DNA of 64,000 nucleotides from NCBI GenBank assembly GCA_035772405.1, contig JAYKKM010000132.1, positions 176,001 to 240,000 on the forward strand, read 5' to 3'. Of the stretch, positions 33,431-43,925 are shown in pieces. Position numbers and translations under genes: made by a program. The notes under the pieces were generated by a model, which did not search any database, was not told the origin of the DNA, and saw only the letters and a program-made list of their open reading frames with translations. Every line of letters starts with the position of its first letter. Position 1 is the first letter of the stretch. The stretch is from Chrysogorgia sp. JL179-B06. Taxonomy: Eukaryota > Cnidaria > Anthozoa > Scleralcyonacea > Chrysogorgiidae.

Positions 33431-34382
33431 GGCGTAATCCATCCATGTTATATAGCCTGATATAAACATGGTAACTGACCAATCACAGCGTGCGTAAGAC
33501 ACAACTTATTTTATAAAGCATTGTTGCACTAGTATGCTGGTAAGATAAACTAGTATTTATCTTACGATTATGATTTCCATCCCGGAAAGTCTCTTGCTAT
33601 GATATTAAGGGTGTCATTGAATTATAAAAGTAAAACATTTAAAACAGTCCTGTTTCATTTTACCTGGGAAGGTTCTTTAAAAGCAGCCATTCCGGCCTCT
33701 CCGTAAGTGGATTATTTTAACCCTTTATCCCCATAGCTTAACTCATCTCTTGTCATCTCCAACAGTTCAAAATCTATAAACTGAAAAAAACACAGAAAAA
33801 TACTTATTAATGGCATATAGTACCTGTCATTCAACTCTAAGGACATCCTGAGACCTGAGTGTCAACATGAATAGTAAAAAGACCAAAGTCCTTTTACAAT
33901 CAATGATGTCAAGGACGAAAACTCAGCTAATAAAATGGGTGAAGTTTCATATAAATCCCAAAATGATGTCACACACATGTAGACTATGGGTAGTATAATT
34001 CAAAACTAAAATCAGCTGTTATTTCTAAAATAAAGCATTATGGTACGAGTTAGGGTTAGTATTCGGTGTAGGGTTAAGATTAGGGGTAAGTTTGGGGTTA
34101 GGACTATGTTGATGGTGTATCTGCAAACTTTCTTTAATATTAGAAAACTGTTATTTAACAAATATCTGAAAAATGCAGTTATTTATCAAAATACAAACTG
34201 TATAAATTTATTTTGAAACATCCACCCTGCTACTTGAGTAGTCAGTGGCATTATACAGTACTGTATATCCATCAATCTCCGTCAACTGGTCCACATTTTG
34301 GACCACATGGTAAAAGAACTTGCAGCTAAATACAGGAATCATACATCCACTGTATAGTACATTACACCAAGTCCTCATTATA

Positions 34383-34735
34383 TGTTGTATATTAGTATTA
34401 TCAATATTAGAGCTATTAGGGTTATTTTTGAGGTTTCCTGTACATAAACAGGCTTTCGAAACGAAACAACAATTTGCCTAACGAGGTGGATAATAATAAC
34501 CGACCCCAAATCAACAAAGATCCTAACCAACCCCAACCCCTGCCTTACAAGTTTTCTATTTAGGTTAGGGTTAGAAAACTCGTTAGGCGAGGTTAGGATC
34601 TTTGTTGTTTTGGGGTCGGTTATTATTATCCACCTCGTAGTAATAGGCAAATAGTTGTTTCGTTTCGCAAACCTGTTTAAGTACAGGAAACCTCAAAAAT
34701 AACCATAATATTGATAATACTAATATACTAACTGT
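34383..34735. mobile_element. 350 bp foldback with CCTAACC/GGTTAGG core
   Basis: TATTAGTATTATCAATATTA, CCTGTACATAAACAGG and CGAGGTGGATAATAATAACC are mirrored on the other side of a core with TTAGGGTTAG. The copy in the right element is at about 46293-46645. Confidence 0.8.
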
Positions 34736-35843
34736 AATTACTATAACCTATAAATCACTACCACATATATTGAGGACTTGGTGTAATCTACTATAAAGTG
34801 GTGTGCGATTCCTGTATTTAGCCGCAGTGTGTAAAAGAAGATGTGACGAGAGACAGGAATGGCTCCATATTGGTCAATAAAGACTTCTTTGCTCGAAATG
34901 TGGAGAGAGAACTGTAACCAACCCCAAAACAACAAAGGTCCTAACCCTAACCCCCCACCTAACAAGTTTTCTATCCCTAACCCGCCTAACGAGTTTTCTA
35001 ACACTAACCCCCGGCTGTATTGTATTGACGAATAAGGAGTCGGAGCCATTCCTGCCTCTAGCCGAAATTTGTAAAAGAAGCAGCCGCCATCTTGAAAATT
35101 GGCTAGTCAATACGCAAATTATGGAAATAAAGCACAATTATAAACATATTTTGTTGATTTAATCAAACAAATTACGAGGGGTAATCTTACCAGATTCTTT
35201 GGGTATAAACGAAAGTGATATTTAAATACTTTCTAGCTTTTAAATTGGCAAGGTCAAAAAATAAACGACACATCGTCTTTCCTCTTCTTCCTCTAGACAC
35301 TTAGCGTTTATTCACGAACGCCTCTTAGACAAAGCCTCGAACAACTCAGAACCAAATACCTAAACAGTAAATAAAAGCTAACGTTATTAATACAAGTAAA
35401 TGTATTTAAGATAAGGTAGATTGTAAGTTACGATAATAGATCTCTATTGAACTACTTCGCAACGTAAATAATTTTCTTCTTCAAAAACGTCTGCGTACTA
35501 GAAAGCACATCCTGACTTTAATTTTCCACGATATAAAGTTCAATAACACTAAGATAATTACCGTAGATACATCCATTTCTTGAAACAAACTTGCCAAACG
35601 TCGAACACGAACCCTTCTTTATAATAACGAACAATGATGCGACTGTCCAGTGAAAATGAATTCAAATCTTGTCGACTGTATCACGTGTCTGACGTCACAA
35701 AAGACAAAAGATCGACCAAAGCGACTCACCCACACTTAGTATGACAAAAATTTATATTTATACATAGCAAGCGACAAAATGATGAAGGAAAATAAGTTCT
35801 GGATCAGCAATAAATCTCATGCTACCAATAAATAATCATCATT

Positions 35844-37930
35844 ACTCGGGCTTTAGCCGAGTTTAGGATCCAGTGTTATTAGTTTTTTTGGTCGTATTTT
35901 TTTGGTCGAGTTATGGACCCAACAGGCTTTGCGACACTGCCTCGTACCGTAGGCGTCTCAATCCTTGTACGCGCACTGAGAGCGCGCGATTTGCTTGGAA
36001 GTGTTCGAAGTTATGTGGCTGCGAAGTATGTTGTTGCATCATAATTCATAGATCCCGACAACTTTTTCGTGACTATAAAGCGAAGTGTTTTTGCCAGCGA
36101 TTGCTTGGAAGTTTTCGAAGTTATGTGGCTGGGAAGTATCTTGTTGCATCATAGATCCCAACAGCTTTTTCGTCACAGCCCAGTACAAACTCGAAATCAA
36201 TCTCTCAAACAAGCTACAATTTCCACGATAATCGAAGAAAAAGAAGCACGAAGAACGTTGTCGTTGATGAAGCCGACTTGATAGGTTATATGAATGATGT
36301 ATTGAAATCAAACGGTAATTGAAATACGTTAAATGTATTGAGGTAACTGTAATATTTGTCATTTGTTTTATTTTTGCTTGTATTGTTTATTGTGTTGTTG
36401 CAAATATCATGCAAAATAAAGTCGATGTGATCATTAACCGTTATGCGATTCAACAGTTTATAGTTTGTAGTTATTTAGTATAACAGTCACAGGTTTTGCC
36501 TAATAAATCATCAAACAACTCTGTTTCAGTATTTCACAATGCAAAAAGTTCCCAGTTATCTTTAGAAGTTTATATTGCTGATAATTAATGACTCAAAGTC
36601 AGATACTCTGTTTTCATTATAATTTCATCAAATCTTAATCTATATAATATGTGTAAGTTATTTAATATATTGGCTTGGTAAATGAATGTGTATTATATAT
36701 ACATTTTATTAGTTGTCTATTCACACATTTTGTAAATATTTAGACACAATAGCTTTGGTTTTGATTGAACTGTCGTCATTGTTGAGTTGGCAAAATGAAT
36801 TAAATACACGGTTGACCTATAGCTATGTATCGACTGTTCATATCGAATGCAGATGCTTATATGAATATAAATGAACATTTCGTATCTGATACCCAGACCA
36901 AATCCTATCCAGATCAACTCCGGCCAATAGATGAAGTGTTTGCTATTGTTCGCTGGTTTTCCAGTGACATCTTGTGCAGCCATGTATTTTCATTGTCCCT
37001 CACCCCACACAAATTGTTATTGTTTGCCAACTGCATGTTAGTTGATCTGCACAGCCAGACACATAATTGTACACCTTTAAAAGTGATTTTTTCCCTTGAT
37101 TACTTTGAGGCAAGCTGGCCTGGTATCTGAGTTTTCTCAGTAACCATGTCATCACAGTAATTTGTCAATTATCCAATACTAATTCGGGACCATGGTAATT
37201 ATTTATAGGGTTTACTGGGTTGGAGAGAGAGCTATTAATTCAAATATTTTCTCGACTCACTATCCGGGAATAACATTTTTCAAGCCTGTCCAAACAAGCA
37301 TAATTGGTGAATTTAATAAGGTTGATCCTTGTGAGATCATGGATTCATGGGCACATCCGATGAAATATGGAAATGCATGTTGTTTTGAAAGTTACATGAC
37401 TGGTGCATTTCCACACTGATGAGACCTTTTCAGAACTTTTAAAATGCTGTTTCACACATGAACAGAAATAATGTAATAAGAAAATTTATGGTTTTGTTTT
37501 TTCTGTCTCACTAAAAACACAAACACTTTGTTTTTATGTGTGCTTGTGCTCATCTTATTGTGTTTTACACTTTTTTTATTATACACTTTTTAATTATTGT
37601 GTGTTACACTTGATGAACAAAAAAATGTCATAGCCCATAGAAATGAGGGCAAAATATTTCATGACCCAGGGTCAATTTTACCCAACCCAGCATATCGAAC
37701 CATAAATAATGACCGGTCCCTAAATGAGGTGAGCATGCTCAAATTATAAATGCACTAAAATTATAAATATGTTTCTGGTTCAAAATGTTGGTTTTGGGAA
37801 GAAATAATGTTTCTTCAAGCTGTTTAGCTTGTTACACCATAGTCTTCAATATGCCAAAGAGTTAAAGTATAGCCTGCCCTAGCTTGCCTAAAGTACTAAA
37901 GTAGCCCGAGTTAACGTCTAGCGGGCGTCT
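35844..37930. mobile_element. 2.1 kb segment present only in the left copy
   Basis: The right copy reads straight from AATAATCATCATT to GTTTTTAAAATCAG. The left copy has 2.1 kb in between, beginning ACTCGGGCTTTAGCCGAG and with AGCCCGAGT at about 37896. The inverted ACTCGGGCT ends suggest an inserted DNA element, but no target duplication could be fixed. It contains two open frames, 36825-37130 and 37192-37419, which I do not recognise. Confidence 0.5.
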
Positions 37931-38202
37931 TGTTGTTTTTAAAATCAGAAAAAAGTATTTCAGACGTATACAAACCTACCCTTCCCTACCCCTACTAAGT
38001 ACGAATTTTCGTTGAAACGCGAAATGGCCTCCTTTGCCACAATGCTTTTAAACAATGCTTTTGGACAATTGGACCAGAAAAGTACTGTATTTTGTCGATT
38101 CCAGCGTGACTGTTTACCGGTGCAACGTATCTGTTGGATTTCTGGCTATTTTCTGTCTATAATCTTGGTCGCAATCATCGGAATGGGAATAATGACCCAA
38201 AC

Positions 38203-38515
38203 TTTCATCTTCTCTGTGGATATATTATAAATGGTTACACGTTGTCAACAAACACGCTGATCTCTTCAATATTAACGTACATTCCGTTCCAGATACAGAC
38301 GCTTGGATTTGGCACGCAATGCAGCGAGATGGTAATGCTGCGTGTGATGTGATCACCAATACTTTGCTGTATTTAAAACAAGAAATTGCCAGATCAAGAC
38401 TCAAGTGCAACCTGTATATTCGAAGTATTGTGACGAATCATTCCACAATCTTGAAAAAGAACGCCAGCAACGCAACTATTACGTATAGAGAACTGTGTCC
38501 TAGTGGTGAGTATTT
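38203..38515 (+). pseudogene. Coding-like segment of the CACTG element, left copy
   Basis: The frame ending at the possible donor GGTGAG (38512) includes WHAMQRDGNAACDVITNTLL and an amphipathic continuation with Lys-Gln-Glu-Ile-Ala. The corresponding stretch of the other copy (about 44400-44800) is broken by small insertions. No family recognised; it may be an upstream exon of the transposase. Confidence 0.25.
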
Positions 38516-38756
38516 TGTTGAAGTTTTTCATGAATTTACAGTAAGGAGTAAGTTGAAGATATAGATATTGTAGTTTGACTGTATCAAATATATAGATATT
38601 TCATTTATATGTAGATAATTTAAATAGTTTACAATATAAACTTGATATATAATCATGTTTTTTGAAAATAATGGGTTGTTATTGGATCTTCCAATACAAG
38701 TCCAGCATATGCAGCTATACCTATATTCTAAATTACCAAGATGATTGGAAGAACTA

Positions 38757-38947
38757 AACTTCATGGTAACACTAGACCGGATTTCCATCTGTTTTTTATA
38801 CCCCTAACCCCAACCGTAACCCAAATCCTAACCCTTATCCTAACCCTAACCCTACCCCTAACCCTAACCGTAACTCTAATCCTAATCATAACCCTAACAA
38901 TAACCGTAAAATACGGTGGGAGACTATATGTATTGTTACCATGAAGT
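38757..38947. mobile_element. MITE with telomere-like core, left copy only
   Basis: ACTTCATGGTAACA at the left and TGTTACCATGAAGT at the right are inverted ends. Between them is a degenerate CCCTAA-repeat (38799-38900: CCTAACCCTAACCCTACCCC). The other CACTG copy lacks it, so it inserted after the two copies separated. Confidence 0.75.
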
Positions 38948-38990
38948 ATATCCCTAATATTCTTATGGGCAACCCAATGGCCAAGGGATA

Positions 38991-39033
38991 GCCCCCCCCC
39001 CCCCCACACACACACATACACACACACACACAC
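38991..39033. repeat. C-run and (CA)n microsatellite
   Basis: A C homopolymer followed by CA repeats; the mirror in the other copy is about 44063-44097. Confidence 0.9.
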
Positions 39034-39189
39034 AGTCATTTTTAGGGGAGGCTAAACCTGCCGTTTAGCTTCCCCCTAAAAACAAATGCGGGGAGGCTAA
39101 AAATAACACAATGTCGTTTGGCCTCATTGAACCATGTGAACTTGCATTGAACGTGGTCAAGTCGAAGGTAAGTCAAAGGTGCCGCAGGC

Positions 39190-39445
39190 TGCCACTATAT
39201 ATACAACCCATGTCTGACCACAGAGCACAGCTGAGATCTAAGTGTTGGTTTTACTGATCGAGGAAAACCAGAGACCCCAGTCAGAGGAAAACCCTCAAAA
39301 CACAGGAGAGAATTAATAATTCTACTCACATGAGTTCCAAGCCATGCAAATCAACACAAGGTTATTCCAAGATGGTCACCATGCAGATACTAACCCCATC
39401 CGACCGGGCTTGACTTAGCGGTGAATAGCAGTGCCCTAATAGCAC
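39190..39445 (-). repeat. 5S rRNA-derived SINE (left copy)
   Basis: On the minus strand the head reads GCTAAGTCAAGCCCGGTCGG, then ATGGGGTTAGTATCTGCATG and GGTGACCATCTTGGAATAACC. These are the A box, intermediate element and C box of 5S rRNA in correct order and spacing. A body with CTCCTGTGTTTTGAGGGTTT follows. This matches the SINE3 principle (5S promoter head). Confidence 0.7.
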
Positions 39446-40188
39446 ACACAACCCGTGCCTTTTTGCATTTGCCTAGCACAGTGTTACCCAGGATGTCATC
39501 TGAGCTTTCACTTTCATCTGAGCTGTGTACCTATAGTAGTTGCATGGTTATCTGAAAATCTTTTAATTGTTTTAAATTCTCTTTCATGTGTAGGTTATGA
39601 ATCCTCATGCCGTGGCAATGACCTGTTGTAGAATGTGTCAAGTACTGTACATAGCTGTACAGTATAACCTGTGCTTGAGCAAGTTCAAATAAACAAATAT
39701 GGTAATAATTGTGTTTCTTGTTTTCAAGCCTTAGTATTCAGCCAATGAACCTATAAGTTCTTATGGAAATATGTCTTGCCACATTTTTATAGAATTAAAT
39801 ATAACTACATAAAATTAAGTAGGAAAGTGTATTTAATACTGGTTAAAATAATTTGTTTGGCTGGCGAAAAGGACAAAATATGTATATTAACGAAGTGATT
39901 TAATTTGGTGTTTTGAAGTTTACTTTATTAAAAACATTCAAGTTTATATAAACCCTTGTAAATGCATTGAATTGTTATATTCTTGGACCATATATATATT
40001 TGCTTGCCAATTGGGTCAATGTAGGTTACTTAACCTGTTCAGTACAGGACTTCTTCCCTGGACAAGCAAAATCATCTGGAATTTGCCAGAGTACAATTCT
40101 AAAAGGTTCCTACAGTAGTGAAAGGGTTAATTAAGAAGAAAATAGTGATGCTACCTGTCAAATGTTTTCCATTTGCCTTTAAAATTAG

Positions 40189-40408
40189 GCTACAATATGT
40201 TTCATGTTTGACAACCATGAACATTTCTTATTTTTTATTAACTATTTCTGGTGCTTTCTATTATACTTTGGGCAATGTAAGACCAAAAATGAGATCTCCA
40301 GTAAATGCTATTCAACTGCTTGCATTGGCTACCAGTAATCACATCAAACAGTATGGTGTTGAACCAGTCCTGGAAAGATTTCTACAGGATCTTTCAGAAT
40401 TGGAAAAG
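40189..40408 (+). CDS. Transposase exon of CACTG element (left copy)
   Basis: The exon is bounded by an acceptor AAAATTAG at 40181-40188 and a donor AAAAG|GTACAA at 40408. It encodes an aromatic start, then GAFYYTLGNVRPKMRSPVNA, a hydrophobic IQLLALA, and a helix with QYGVEPVLERFLQDLSELEK. The layout (a YTLGN-x-x-P-x-x-R-S motif followed by a hydrophobic strand and an acidic helix) resembles the central part of tnp2-like transposases of CACTA elements and of uncharacterised animal relatives. It is intact in this copy but shifted by 2 bp in the other. The exons carrying the catalytic acidic residues were not found. Confidence 0.5.
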
Positions 40409-41177
40409 GTACAATGCAGTTGTATTATATTCCCTGAAACTAATCTTTCTAAAATGAAAACATTATACCCAAATTATAAGTGTATTACAGTAGTACTAAT
40501 TTCAAGTTCTCTATGCAATATTAATTATGTCTTGTCATATGGAGTGTGAAACCAACTACACAGCATGGCGAGCTTGGCAGTTTAACTTGAAATTGGAAAT
40601 TGAGTCTATTTTTGGTCACAATTCCCTGATTAATGAAATCTGATTTTCTCCTTTGATTTATAATTTATATGGCAATGTTGCAATTGTTTCATAGTTGAAT
40701 TTGGCTTTTAACACACATCCAGATTCATGTGAAACCAGATCAAAATTATTTACGAAAAGTGACAAAAAGATGTTAGCTAACAATTTTTAAATGGTTATAG
40801 CCAAATCAATTTGGTTACAACCAAATTTAAATGGATACTTGAATAACCAAATTTAAATGCTTTATTTGGTTACAACCAAATTTAAAAAGTTACAACCAAA
40901 TTTAAATGGTTACTTGACTAACCATTTCAAAGTGGTTACAACTAAATTAAATTGGTTACTTTAAATGTGACTTCATTGCAACCATTTGCCAATTGGTGAA
41001 TCCGACCAATTTGTATTGGTCATAACCAATTATGTTTGGTTGTAAGAGTTACAACTTCAGTGTGGACTAAAAATTATTGGTTAGTATAACCAATTTATTC
41101 TGGTTACAACCAATTTTTTTGGTTTGTTTAACCACTTGGAATTGGTTGCAACCAATTTAACTCACAAAGATTGACAG

Positions 41178-41260
41178 TTCGGTCGCGCCCGCCAACGCGT
41201 AAACATAACAAGGCTCCAAATCTCAACATACCACCTGCAGGGTACTGATAGGTAGCTACA
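41178..41260 (-). repeat. BEL 5' LTR, remaining part
   Basis: From GGTCGCGCCCGCCAACG to GGTAGCTACA it matches the inner half of the 17011-17360 LTR with few differences. Followed by the AATAG duplication at 41261. Confidence 0.85.
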
Positions 41261-41265
41261 AATAG

Positions 41266-41919
41266 TTTGTAGTGACTGGGTCGACTTGGTTCTGGGTCTG
41301 GTAAGTGATGTATCTCGTTGAATAATTTAGCTGGTAGTCTTAGTCATTTTTTGATGCTGAACATATAATGACGTATTCTGCAATGGGTTTCAAGAAACTC
41401 ATTGAACAACTGCTTCTTTTCAATCGACTTCTTTGTTGTACATTGTTGAGTCATGGTTGGGTCTATCTTCAAAATGTTCGCCCACAGGTTCTCCATTTCA
41501 TCGCTCTTTGATGCCTGGAATATAGAAAACGACTCTTCTTTAAGTTTTAAATTCATAATCAATCGCGAGTCTTGAATTGATTCTTTGACGGCTATGTTAT
41601 CCTCAGCAAGTTTTCGTATCTCTGCGGCACTGCTACACTTCTTAAGTAGGTCTTCCTTGTCGGTCGAAGTTCTCATAAGTCCAACAGATTGCAAAGCGCA
41701 ATTAAGTATGGACATGATACGTTCTGCTGGGTTTTTCCAGCTGTGGTAAGGTGGTGTACGCACTGCACAAAGAAAAAATCAAGGTCTTTGTCAAGAAAGT
41801 ACGCAATCAAGGGAATCTGCACAGGGAGGTTAACAGTACGATGGTCAGGCCCACCATCAGTGTACATCAATAGCATTGGTTTGTTTGTGTCTGAACGGTC
41901 CATGATCTGCTTTAACTCG
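41266..41919 (-). pseudogene. DDE transposase-like gene, catalytic middle block
   Basis: Read from 41919 downward it continues the block at 50488. First comes ELKQIMDRSD, then MLLMYTDGGPDHR (a second-Asp-type motif on a strand, followed by Gly-Gly-Pro-Asp-His-Arg). A shift near 41760 gives HSWKNPAERIMSILNCALQS, a helix with the likely third acidic residue in NPAERIMS. Then comes an amphipathic Lys/Glu region. A TGA at 41344 is in phase and is followed by KLFNEIHHLPDPEPSR up to the BEL junction. With the Asp in SCDDKHTI of the upstream block the order is D...D...E, i.e. an RNase-H-fold transposase pattern. Confidence 0.6.
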
Positions 41920-42675
41920 CACTGTAAAAACTGTTTGGTTAAAATAACCTTTTTAATTGAGGTAAGCAACCAAATAAATTGGTTGTAACCAGAATAAATT
42001 GGTTATATTAACCAATAATTTTTAGTCCACACTGAAGTTGTAACTCTTACAACCAAACAGAATTGGTTATGACCAATAAAAATTGGTCGGATTCACCAAT
42101 TGTCAAATGGTTGCAATGAAGTCACATTTAAAGTAACCCATTTAATTTAGTTGTAACCATTTTGAAATGGTTAGTCAAGTAACAATTTAAATTTGGTTGT
42201 AACTTTTTAAATTTGGTTGTAACCAAATAAAACATTTTAATTTGGTTATTCAAGTAACCATTTAAATTTGATTGTAACCAAATGGATTTGGCTATAACCA
42301 TTTAAAAATTGTTAGCTAACTACTTTTGTCACTTTTCGTAAATAATTTTGATCTGGTTTCACATGAATCTGGATGTGTGTTAAAAGCCAAATTCAACTGT
42401 GAAACAATTGCAACATTGCCATATAAATCAAAGGAGAAAATCAGATTTCATTAATCAGGGAATTGTGACCAAAAATAGACTCAATTTCCAATTTCCAGTT
42501 AAACTGCCAAGCTCGCCATACCGTGCAGTTGGTTTCACACTCCATATGACAAGACATAATTAATATTGTATAGGGAACTTGAAATTAGTACCACTGTAAT
42601 ACACTTATAATTTGGGAATAATGTTTTCATTTTAGAAAGATTAGTTTCAGGGCATATAATACAACTGAATTGTAC

Positions 42676-42896
42676 CTTTTCCAATTCTGAAAGATCCTGT
42701 AGAAACCTCTCCAGGACTGGTTCAACACCATACTGTTTGATGTGATTACTGGTAGCCACAATGCAAGCAGTTGTATAGCATTTACTGGAGATCTCATTTT
42801 TGGTCTTACATTGCCCAAAGTATAATAGAAAGCACCAGAAATAGTTAAGAAAAAATGAGAAATGTTCATTGTTGTCAAACATGCAACATATTGTAG
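42676..42896 (-). pseudogene. Transposase exon of CACTG element (right copy)
   Basis: This is the same exon as 40189-40408. It has the YTLGN motif but 2 extra bases (CATTGTGGC instead of CATTGGC), which shift the frame in the middle of the exon. Its splice borders are conserved (acceptor AAAATTAG at 42897 onward, donor GTACAA). Confidence 0.6.
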
Positions 42897-43674
42897 CTAA
42901 TTTTAAAGGTAAATGGCAAACATTTGACAGGTAGCATCACTATTTTCTTCTTAATTAACCCTTTCACTACTGTAGGAACCTTTTAGAATTGTACTCTAGC
43001 AAATGCGAGATGATTTTGCTTGTCCGGGGAAGAAGTCCTGTACTGAACAGGTTAAGTAACCTACATTGACCCAATTGGCAAGCAAATATATATATGGTCC
43101 AAGAATATAAAGATTCAATGCATTTACAAGTGTTTATATAAACTTGAATGTTTTTAATAAAGTAACTTCAAAGCACCAAATTAAATCACTTTGTAATATA
43201 CATATTTTGTCCTTTTCGCCAGCCAAGCAAATTATTTTAACCAGTATTAAATACACTTTCCTACTTAATTTTATGTAGTTATATTTAATTCTATAAAAAT
43301 GTGGCAAGACATATTTCCATAACAACTTATAATTAGGTTCATTGGCTGAATACTAAGGCTTGAAAACAAGAAACACAATTATTACCGTATTTGTTTATTT
43401 GAACTTGCTCAAGCACAGGTTATACTGTACAGGTATGTACAGTACTTGACACATTCTACAACAGGTCATTGCCACGGCATGAGGATTCATAACCTACACA
43501 TGAAAGAGAATTTAAAACAATTAAAAGCATTTTCAGATAACCATGCAACTACTATAGGTGCACACAAAATTAATGCTGTGCTTTCATTCTGTGTTGCTTC
43601 CGATATCAACTTAGCTCGCAAATATTTGAAAGCTCAGATGACGTCCTGGGTAACACTGTACTAGGCAAATGTCA

Positions 43675-43925
43675 TTCACCGCTAAGTCAAGCCCGGTCGG
43701 ATGGGGTTAGTATCTGCATGGGTGACTATCTGGGAATGACCTTGTGTTGATTCGTAAGCTTGGAACTTGTGTGAGTAGAGTTAATTTATCTCTCCTGTGT
43801 TTTGAGGGTTTTCCTCTGGGGTCTCTGGTTTTCCTCGTTGACAGTAAAATCAACACTTAGATCTCAGCTGTGCTCTGTGGTCAGACATGGGTTGTGTATA
43901 TAGTGGCAGCCTGCAGCACCTTTGA
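43675..43925 (+). repeat. 5S rRNA-derived SINE (right copy)
   Basis: The plus strand reads CGCTAAGTCAAGCCCGGTCG, GATGGGGTTAGTATCTGCAT and GGGTGACTATCTGGGAATGAC, the 5S internal promoter series. The SINE body and a T-run follow. It is the mirrored equivalent of 39190-39445. Confidence 0.75.

Larger units (their letters stand above)
30502..41177 (+). mobile_element. 10.7 kb CACTG transposon, TTGGTTA arrays (left copy)
   Basis: The left end is CACTGTAAAAACTGATTGG followed by an array of GGTTAAAATAACC, TTGGTCACTGTAAC and TTGGTTA-like words to about 30960. The right array (40780-41170) is made of TTGGTTACAACCAA and AAATTTAAATGG-type words. It carries one recognisable transposase exon (40189-40408) on the plus strand. 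It lies in the BEL 5' LTR. Its right-hand last 40 bases differ from the other copy and lack a clean CAGTG. Compared with the copy at 41920-50487 it has an extra 2.1 kb (about 35844-37930) and a telomere-like MITE (38757-38947). Confidence 0.8.
17011..41260 (-). mobile_element. BEL/Pao LTR retrotransposon, interrupted by four younger elements
   Basis: The outer limits are an LTR at each side and the 5-bp target duplication AATAG (17006-17010 and 41261-41265). It reads on the minus strand: Gag at the high-coordinate side, then protease, RT, RNase H, integrase. Insertions within it are 19343-23867, about 26972-28545, 30028-30240 and 30502 to about 41177; without them it is roughly 7 kb, normal for BEL. 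Frameshifts and nonsense codons in every domain make it dead. It sits inside the DDE transposase-like gene. Confidence 0.85.

Noticed and set aside
33006..33482. 158-codon frame perfectly conserved at 47546-48022
   Set aside because: Identity comes from two recent transposon copies, and the frame covers a minisatellite and a hairpin, not a gene.
38799..38900. Chromosome end or true interstitial telomere block
   Set aside because: The repeats are degenerate, short and enclosed by inverted MITE ends.
38225..39039. Frames of Arg-Val-Arg repeats on the minus strand
   Set aside because: They are reverse translations of CCCTAA-like and CA repeats.
43675..43745. 5S rRNA gene
   Set aside because: Only the internal promoter region is similar; the ends of 5S are missing and a SINE body follows.
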